Part shown: positions 58,438 to 64,000 of the stretch, one piece after another | How the letters are laid out: each line of letters begins with the position of its first letter | Position numbering within the stretch: the stretch's first letter is position 1 | NCBI RefSeq assembly: GCF_009176725.1 | Contig: NZ_AP020337.1 | Coordinates: forward strand, 4,843,501 to 4,907,500 | Reading direction: 5' to 3' | DNA: 64,000 nt | Source of the DNA: Pseudomonas sp. KUIN-1 | GTDB taxonomy: Bacteria; Pseudomonadota; Gammaproteobacteria; Pseudomonadales; Pseudomonadaceae | The notes under the pieces: generated by a model | Told to the model about the DNA's origin: nothing | Seen by the model: only the letters and a program-made list of their open reading frames with translations | The model's database searches: none | Position numbers and translations under genes: made by a program

Positions 58438-60708
58438 ATGTCAACTGAATCGAAATGCCCCTTCAACCACGCTGCCGGCGGCGGCACCACCAACCGTGAC
58501 TGGTGGCCCAAGCAGCTGAACCTGAAAATTCTGCATCAGCATTCCACGCTCTCCGACCCGATGGGCGAGAATTTCGACTATGCCAAGGAGTTCAAGAGCC
58601 TTGACATCGAAGCGGTCAAACAGGACCTGCGTAACGTCATGACCCAGTCCCAGGACTGGTGGCCGGCAGACTTCGGCCACTATGGCCCGCTGTTCATCCG
58701 TATGGCCTGGCACAGCGCCGGTACTTACCGGACAGGCGATGGTCGTGGCGGTGCAGGTGCCGGTCAGCAACGTTTTGCGCCGCTCAACAGTTGGCCCGAC
58801 AACGTCAGCCTGGACAAGGCTCGCCGCCTCATCTGGCCGGTCAAGCAGAAGTACGGCCGCAAGATCTCCTGGGCTGACCTGATCGTGCTGACCGGTAACG
58901 TCGCGCTCGAATCCATGGGCTTCAAGACCTTCGGTTTCTCCGGTGGTCGCGCGGATGTCTGGGAACCGGAAGAGGACGTGTACTGGGGTTCCGAGACCAC
59001 CTGGCTGGGTGGTGAAGAACGCTACGGCGCGCAGAAGAAAATGCAGCAACCGGGCGACGGCACGCTGGTGGCCGAGCCGGAGAATCACGCCAACGAAGAA
59101 AGCCGTACCGCCAGTGGCGAACGCAATCTGGAAAACCCGCTTGCCGCCGTGCAGATGGGCTTGATCTACGTGAACCCTGAAGGCCCTGAAGGTGTGCCGG
59201 ACCCGGTTGCTTCGGCAAGGGATATCCGTGAAACCTTCGGTCGCATGGCGATGAATGACGAAGAGACCGTGGCGCTGATCGCCGGTGGCCACGCCTTCGG
59301 CAAGACCCACGGTGCCGGCCCTGCCGACAACGTTGGTCCGGAGCCTGAAGCGGCCGGCCTGGAAGAACAGGGTCTTGGCTGGAGAAACAAATTCGGCAGC
59401 GGCAAGGGTGGCGACACCATTACCAGCGGCCTGGAAGTGACCTGGACTTCGACGCCAACCAAATGGAGCAACGAGTACCTCGAAAACCTCTTTGGCTTCG
59501 AATGGGAACTGACCAAGAGCCCGGCAGGCGCGCATCAATGGACGCCGAAGAACGGCGCAGGCGCCGGCAAGATTCCGGATGCCCACGATCCATCCAAGCG
59601 TCATGCACCAAGCATGCTGACCTCTGACCTGGCGCTGCGCTTCGATCCGGCTTACGAGCAGATCTCCCGTCGCTTCCTGAACAACCCTGAGCAACTGGCC
59701 GACGCGTTCGCCCGCGCCTGGTTCAAGCTGACTCACCGTGACATGGGCCCGCTTGCCCGCTACCTCGGCCCGGAAACACCGGCCGAAGAGCTGCTGTGGC
59801 AAGACCCGATTCCAAGCGTTGATCATGCGTTGGTGGATGATCAGGATGTGGCCACACTCAAGGCCAAGATTCTCGCTTCGGGCCTTTCGGTCTCGCAGCT
59901 GGTGTCGACGGCCTGGGCGGCAGCTTCTACCTTCCGTGGCTCGGACAAGCGCGGTGGTGCCAACGGCGGCCGTCTGCGTCTGGCTCCGCAGAAGGATTGG
60001 GCAGTCAACCAGCCTGAGCAACTGGCAGGCGTGCTGAAGACCCTTGAAGGTATTCAGAGCGAATTCAACGCAGCTCAGTCGGGCGGCAAGAAGGTTTCAA
60101 TCGCCGACCTGATCGTCCTGGCCGGTAACGCAGGTGTCGAGCAGGCTGCAAAAAATGCAGGCCAGCACGTCACCGTTCCGTTCGCACCGGGCCGTGCCGA
60201 TGCGTCTCAGGAGCAGACCGATGTTGAGTCGTTCAGCTTCCTCGAGCCGATCGCTGATGGTTTCCGCAATTACCAGAAGGGGCATTACAAGGTCTCGGCA
60301 GAATCGTTGCTGGTCGACAAGGCGCAACTGCTGACCCTGACGGCACCGGAGATGACTGTGCTGCTGGGCGGCCTGCGGGTCTTGAACATCAACGTCGGAC
60401 AGAGCAAGCATGGCGTCTTCACTGATCAGCCGGGCACCCTGACCAACGACTTCTTCAAGAACCTGCTGGACATGGGCGTGGAGTGGAAAGCGACTGCGGG
60501 TGGCACCGATACGTTCGAAGCCCGTGACCGCAAGACTGGCGCAGTGAAATGGACCGGCACCCGTGTCGATCTGGTCTTCGGCTCGCATGCTCAACTGCGT
60601 GCGATTTCCGAAGTGTATGGCAGCTCGGATGCACACGAGAAGTTCGTCAACGACTTCGTGGCAGTCTGGACCAAGGTGATGAACCTGGACCGCTTCGACC
60701 TGGCCTGA
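58438..60708 (+). CDS. katG: Catalase-peroxidase KatG
   Basis: Bifunctional haem enzyme that destroys hydrogen peroxide. The 756-residue protein starts MSTESKCPFNHAAGGGTTNRDWWP and has the distal haem site IRMAWHSAGTYRTGDGRGGAG near 90-110 (Trp-His), the Tyr of the Met-Tyr-Trp adduct in GLIYVNPEGPEG near 240, the proximal His in VALIAGGHAFGKTHGAG near 283, and the C-terminal duplicated, haem-free domain. Length is normal. AAAGGTG lies before the ATG. A perfect terminator follows. The long frame on the minus strand (58441-60021) is a shadow. Confidence 0.98.
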   Translation: MSTESKCPFNHAAGGGTTNRDWWPKQLNLKILHQHSTLSDPMGENFDYAKEFKSLDIEAVKQDLRNVMTQSQDWWPADFGHYGPLFIRMAWHSAGTYRTGDGRGGAGAGQQRFAPLNSWPDNVSLDKARRLIWPVKQKYGRKISWADLIVLTGNVALESMGFKTFGFSGGRADVWEPEEDVYWGSETTWLGGEERYGAQKKMQQPGDGTLVAEPENHANEESRTASGERNLENPLAAVQMGLIYVNPEGPEGVPDPVASARDIRETFGRMAMNDEETVALIAGGHAFGKTHGAGPADNVGPEPEAAGLEEQGLGWRNKFGSGKGGDTITSGLEVTWTSTPTKWSNEYLENLFGFEWELTKSPAGAHQWTPKNGAGAGKIPDAHDPSKRHAPSMLTSDLALRFDPAYEQISRRFLNNPEQLADAFARAWFKLTHRDMGPLARYLGPETPAEELLWQDPIPSVDHALVDDQDVATLKAKILASGLSVSQLVSTAWAAASTFRGSDKRGGANGGRLRLAPQKDWAVNQPEQLAGVLKTLEGIQSEFNAAQSGGKKVSIADLIVLAGNAGVEQAAKNAGQHVTVPFAPGRADASQEQTDVESFSFLEPIADGFRNYQKGHYKVSAESLLVDKAQLLTLTAPEMTVLLGGLRVLNINVGQSKHGVFTDQPGTLTNDFFKNLLDMGVEWKATAGGTDTFEARDRKTGAVKWTGTRVDLVFGSHAQLRAISEVYGSSDAHEKFVNDFVAVWTKVMNLDRFDLA

Positions 60709-60733
60709 TGTATCTGATGTGCTGAGTTGAAAA

Positions 60734-60763
60734 AACGCCTCCCTTGCGGAGGCGTTTTTTTTT
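60734..60763 (+). terminator. Terminator of katG
   Basis: AACGCCTCC-CTTGC-GGAGGCGTT followed by a run of T residues, 25 bases after the stop; the A-run on the other side lets it also serve the convergent transducer gene. Confidence 0.92.
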
Positions 60764-60793
60764 GCCGCTATCAACCAGCGAACGCTGGTTTTA

Positions 60794-62098
60794 TCAGCGG
60801 CTCATCATGCTTGCCGCCTGCTCCGTCGCTTCGGTCGTTCTGGTCGCCAGCTTGCGGACTTCATCCGCCACAACCGCAAAGCCCCGCCCTGCCTCACCGG
60901 CGCGCGCAGCCTCGATTGCCGCATTGAGCGCCAGAAGGTTGGTCTGGCTGGCAATGCTCTGGATAGTGCCAACTATCTGGGTCAGTTGAGCGATGTTCTC
61001 TTCCAGGTTTTTCTGATGCTGTGCTTCGGTATCGCGAAGAGCGTCCTGCTCATGTTTCAAATGCACATCCACCAACGCACCGACCACCCTCAGCGGAACA
61101 CCTTCGGGATTGCGCCGAGTCTGGCCGCGCGCACGGAACCAGCGGTACTCGCCGGTTTTCATCTTCAGGCGGTACTCGATATCGAACGGCGTCTTGCCAG
61201 TCCGGTCATTCAAGTGCGCACCGAATGCCGTCAGACTGCGCTCCTTGTCTTCAGGGTGCAGCCGTGACGCCCAGCTATCCAGTACGTCAGGAAACTCTTC
61301 GACCGTTTCAAAACCCAGCAGGCGCCTGAACTGGGGGGACCACCAGAAAGGATTGCGCGCATTGACCGGGGCACCGGCAATGACTTCCATGTCCCAAAGA
61401 CCGTCGGAGAGCATCTCCCGAGCGAGTTCGAAGCGAGTAATGATCACATCGTGTTCAAGATCACGCTCAAGCTCATCGTGAATATCCCGAAGAGAACCGG
61501 CGACCCGCAGCGGCGTTCCGCGCGCATCCCTTAATGTTTCGCCCTGGGCATAGAACCAGCGGTAGGTGCCGTCCTTCATCGCCAGACGATTCTTGATCCG
61601 ATACGGCGTGTTGCCGGAACGGTCATTCAGGTGTTTGGCAAATGCGTCCAGCGAGGCTTGTTTATCTTGAGGATGAAGCCGGTCTGCCCAGCTCGCCAGT
61701 ACGTTGGGGAAGTCCCGCTCGTCATTGAAACCGAGAAGCTTGCGTAGTTGCTGCGACCACCAGAATCGATTGTTCGGGTTGACCGGATCGCCCGCGACCA
61801 CCTCCATGTCCCAGAGGCCTTCACTTGACGCACGGTTGACCAGATCAAAGCGGGTTTCATAAGCGGCAGCCGAGGCAGAGGCTTCGCCCAACAGATGGCG
61901 GGCGGTTTCCAGTTCTTGCTCAAGCGCGGCAATACGTTGCTCGTCGAGGCGACGCTGGGTGCTCAGCGAGCTCCAGCATTCCAGTACCGCACTTTTTTCA
62001 GCACATCCCCCTACCGCGGGCTCAGTGCCGCCCTTGAGCGAGGAAATAAGTTGCTGAAGGGCCTTTTTGTCGCGACGGGGGCTGAACAGGTGAAGCAT
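60794..62098 (-). CDS. Double-PAS methyl-accepting chemotaxis-type transducer
   Basis: Cytoplasmic sensor, similar in layout to BdlA-type proteins that link redox or light cues to biofilm dispersal or taxis. The 434-residue product starts MLHLFSPRRDKKALQQL and has no membrane segment. A short coiled coil (about 60-90) precedes two very similar PAS/PAC units (GLWDMEVVAGDPVNPNNRFWWS near 109 and GLWDMEVIAGAPVNARNPFWWS near 235), which look like a tandem duplication. The C-terminal signalling part has the MCP tip SQTNLLALNAAIEAARAGEAGRGFAVVADEVRKLA and stops soon after, so the hairpin is short. Confidence 0.9.
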   Translation of the reverse strand: MLHLFSPRRDKKALQQLISSLKGGTEPAVGGCAEKSAVLECWSSLSTQRRLDEQRIAALEQELETARHLLGEASASAAAYETRFDLVNRASSEGLWDMEVVAGDPVNPNNRFWWSQQLRKLLGFNDERDFPNVLASWADRLHPQDKQASLDAFAKHLNDRSGNTPYRIKNRLAMKDGTYRWFYAQGETLRDARGTPLRVAGSLRDIHDELERDLEHDVIITRFELAREMLSDGLWDMEVIAGAPVNARNPFWWSPQFRRLLGFETVEEFPDVLDSWASRLHPEDKERSLTAFGAHLNDRTGKTPFDIEYRLKMKTGEYRWFRARGQTRRNPEGVPLRVVGALVDVHLKHEQDALRDTEAQHQKNLEENIAQLTQIVGTIQSIASQTNLLALNAAIEAARAGEAGRGFAVVADEVRKLATRTTEATEQAASMMSR

Positions 62099-62359
62099 GC
62101 TGTGGGCTCTCAAAATAAAGTCGGATTTGCCGAGTCCCTGGCATGTCACTTCTTTATCGACATGCCGTGAGGTTTCTGTATGTCGGATTGCGATCAGATC
62201 ATGGACATCCGATCCAGAATCAACTTCACGGCCTGCTGATCGGTTTGCGCCCTGCCACCGACTCCGCTACCCGGACGCGGAGCGTCCAGAACGGCATTCC
62301 CACGCTGGAGCGTGAGGAACGATAATCTTGTAACTATCGTGCCAAGGACTACTGCAACT

Positions 62360-63538
62360 TCACCCCCGCTGCGCAAACCTGCGCAACACCACCACACCCA
62401 GCACAGCCGACAACACCGAACCGATCAGCACGCCCACCTTGACCTCATCGACCAGTTCCGGCGCGCCCGGGAAGGCCAGTGCGCCAATGAACAGGCTCAT
62501 GGTGAAGCCGATACCACACAAGGCTGCAACGCCATAAAGCTGGCCCCAGTTGCTGCCATCCGGCAAGCGCGCCAGGCCAGCGCGAATCGCCAGCGCGGCC
62601 ATGGCGAATATGCCGACCTGTTTGCCGACCAGCAGTCCTAGCGCAACGCCGAGCGGGACCGGGTCCACGAGCGTGTCGGCGGTAATGCCCGACAGTGACA
62701 CGCCAGCGTTGGCAAAACCAAAGATCGGTACGACGGCAAACGCCACCCACGGGTGCAGCTTTTCTTCCAGGTGCAGCAGCGGCGAGCGGGCCTCCTCATC
62801 GGGTTTGCCCAACGGGATGCACAGCGCCAGCGCGACGCCCGCGAGGGTGGCGTGGATACCGGACTGGAGCATGAAGAACCACAGCAGCGCGCCGACGATG
62901 AGGTAAGGCAGCAGTTTTTTAACACCCAGACGATTCAGCGCGAAGAGCACGGCGATGGAGCCCAGCGCTGCGAGCAGCATGGGAATGGAAAGATCGCTGG
63001 TGTAGAACAGCGCGATGATCAGCACCGCGCCGAGATCATCGAGAATCGCCAGTGCCGACAGGAAGATCTTAAGCGACAGCGGCACGCGCTTGCCCAGCAG
63101 TGACAGCACACCCAGGGCGAACGCGATATCGGTCGCTGCCGGAATGGCCCAGCCGCCGATGGTGTCTGGCCGCCCCCAGTTGAAGGCCACGTAGATCAGC
63201 GCCGGAACCAGCATGCCGCCAAGCGCCGCAAAGCCCGGCAAGGCTCTCTGGCTCCAGGAGGCAAGCTGACCGGCGAGCACCTCGCGCTTGATCTCCAGGC
63301 CGACGAGCATGAAGAAGATCGCCATCAGACCGTCGTTGATCCAGTGCGAAACCGACAAACCGGCGAACACTGCGTGCAGCGCGGCGAAGTAGCTGTCGGC
63401 CAGCGGTGAGTTGGCTACGATCAGGGCCGCCAGCGCAGCCGCCATCAGCACCAGCCCGCCAGCGGATTCAGCAGCGAAGAAACGCGTGATGAACGCCAGT
63501 GCGTTCGGGGATTCGGTAAGAGGGGTGGGTTTGTGCAT
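62360..63538 (-). CDS. nhaA: Na+/H+ antiporter NhaA
   Basis: Exports sodium in exchange for protons at alkaline pH. The 392-residue protein has about twelve membrane segments; the ion-binding Asp pair is seen in LSALAILDDLGAVLIIALFY near 155-175, and the assembly segment IPAATDIAFALGVLSLLG near 125. Starts MHKPTPLTESPNALAFI. It stands as a single gene; the 210-bp gap before the transducer holds no gene. Confidence 0.96.
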   Translation of the reverse strand: MHKPTPLTESPNALAFITRFFAAESAGGLVLMAAALAALIVANSPLADSYFAALHAVFAGLSVSHWINDGLMAIFFMLVGLEIKREVLAGQLASWSQRALPGFAALGGMLVPALIYVAFNWGRPDTIGGWAIPAATDIAFALGVLSLLGKRVPLSLKIFLSALAILDDLGAVLIIALFYTSDLSIPMLLAALGSIAVLFALNRLGVKKLLPYLIVGALLWFFMLQSGIHATLAGVALALCIPLGKPDEEARSPLLHLEEKLHPWVAFAVVPIFGFANAGVSLSGITADTLVDPVPLGVALGLLVGKQVGIFAMAALAIRAGLARLPDGSNWGQLYGVAALCGIGFTMSLFIGALAFPGAPELVDEVKVGVLIGSVLSAVLGVVVLRRFAQRG

Positions 63539-63671
63539 GACAGCTCCGCGGGGGTACAGCGCAAAAAGGCCGCAATTTTACCACCGGCAGAACCTGTCAA
63601 AGGCCTGGTAAACCTGAGGATACAAATTAACGTTTCCCGGCCGAATAGGCATCGGAAAGCGTTGCTGAATA

Positions 63672-63694
63672 GCGCCTGCCGTTCAGACAGGCGC
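63672..63694 (-). terminator. Hairpin downstream of the binding-protein gene
   Basis: GCGCCTG/CAGGCGC with a 9-base loop, eleven bases after the stop of the partial gene, without a T-run. Confidence 0.5.
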
Positions 63695-63704
63695 CCTGCT
63701 CATG

Positions 63705-64000
63705 TCACTTCTTGACCGTTTCTTCGAGCGTAAAGCGGCCCAGCGGGTTCTGGCCGAAGTGCTCGATGTTCTTGCGCGACACGCTGATGTAGGGACTGTA
63801 GTAGAGGTCGATCCAGTTGACGTCCGCCTTGGCCATTTTCTGCAGGTCGATGTACATCTGCTCACGCTTTTTCGGGTCCATCTCGACCCGTGCGGCAGCG
63901 ACCAGCTCCTTGACCTTGTCGTTCTTGTAACGGGTCATGTAGTTATTGTTGGTGTCGTGGCCGAGCACGAAGGTGGTCTTCTGGTCCGGGTCGAGGATGT
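63705..64000 (-). CDS. Peptide ABC transporter substrate-binding protein, C-terminus only
   Basis: About 98 residues from the window edge to the stop. The sequence (YMTRYKNDKVKELVAAARVEMDPKKREQMYIDLQKMAKADVNWIDLYYSPYISVSRKNIEHF) matches the C-terminal part of SBP_bac_5 dipeptide/oligopeptide-binding proteins. The signal peptide and N-terminus lie outside. An in-frame ATG at 63968 is internal, not the start. Confidence 0.85.
   Translation of the reverse strand, partial: ILDPDQKTTFVLGHDTNNNYMTRYKNDKVKELVAAARVEMDPKKREQMYIDLQKMAKADVNWIDLYYSPYISVSRKNIEHFGQNPLGRFTLEETVKK

Noticed and set aside
58215..58511. 98-codon minus-strand frame upstream of katG
   Set aside because: Overlaps the katG start and its leader, no ribosome-binding site, no family resemblance.
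58441..60021. 526-codon minus-strand frame opposite katG
   Set aside because: Shadow of katG; no ribosome-binding site and Arg/His-rich random-looking protein.

Overview
The window looks like the chromosome of a fluorescent pseudomonad, most likely the Pseudomonas syringae complex. The gene order, the protein sequences read by eye, REP-like GCGGGAGC hairpins and the 13-residue tmRNA tag ANDETYGEYALAA all point that way; no database search was possible. Most core genes lie on the minus strand.

Positions 1-29,400 are conserved housekeeping DNA. Read on the minus strand, the first block is greA, then (divergent yhbY), rlmE, ftsH, folP, glmM, tpiA, secG, tRNA-Leu(GAG), tRNA-fMet, rimP, nusA, infB, rbfA and truB (cut by the window edge). 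This is the classical gammaproteobacterial transcription/translation block. carA-carB, dapB and the heat-shock set grpE-dnaK-dnaJ follow, with two clear sigma-32 promoters. Next come recN, divergent fur/bamE, rnfH, a frameshifted ratA, a sodium-dependent transporter, smpB, a small secreted protein and ssrA (tmRNA).

About 29,830-47,906 is an integrative element inserted in the 3' end of ssrA. Its organisation resembles P4-type phage satellites: a tyrosine integrase next to the attachment site, an AlpA regulator, a C4-like antisense RNA over a small ORF, a chain of translationally coupled small genes, and a 966-residue primase-helicase. Iteron-like repeats lie near both ends in inverted orientation. 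The cargo half holds a secreted/membrane protein pair, a clipped GrpB-like gene, a two-gene Gabija-like anti-phage module (OLD-type nuclease plus UvrD-like helicase) and several unrecognised genes, one with a HEPN-like RNxxxH motif. Paired TGTATCCC sites with the same 12-bp period occur at both ends and a degraded copy of the tmRNA 3' end marks the right side.

Right of the element, 48,173-55,699 is one very large TcA-type insecticidal toxin subunit with no TcB or TcC gene in view, followed by about 800 bp of non-coding, repeat-bearing DNA. The rest is ordinary accessory/core sequence: a membrane diguanylate cyclase, a GNAT acetyltransferase, katG, a double-PAS chemotaxis-type transducer, nhaA and the C-terminal end of a peptide ABC-transporter binding protein cut by the window edge.

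The most interesting parts are the C4-like RNA switch with its two visible complementarities to the downstream leader, the inverted iteron arrays, the Gabija-like module with an unusual acidic/basic insert, and the homopolymer frameshift in ratA.
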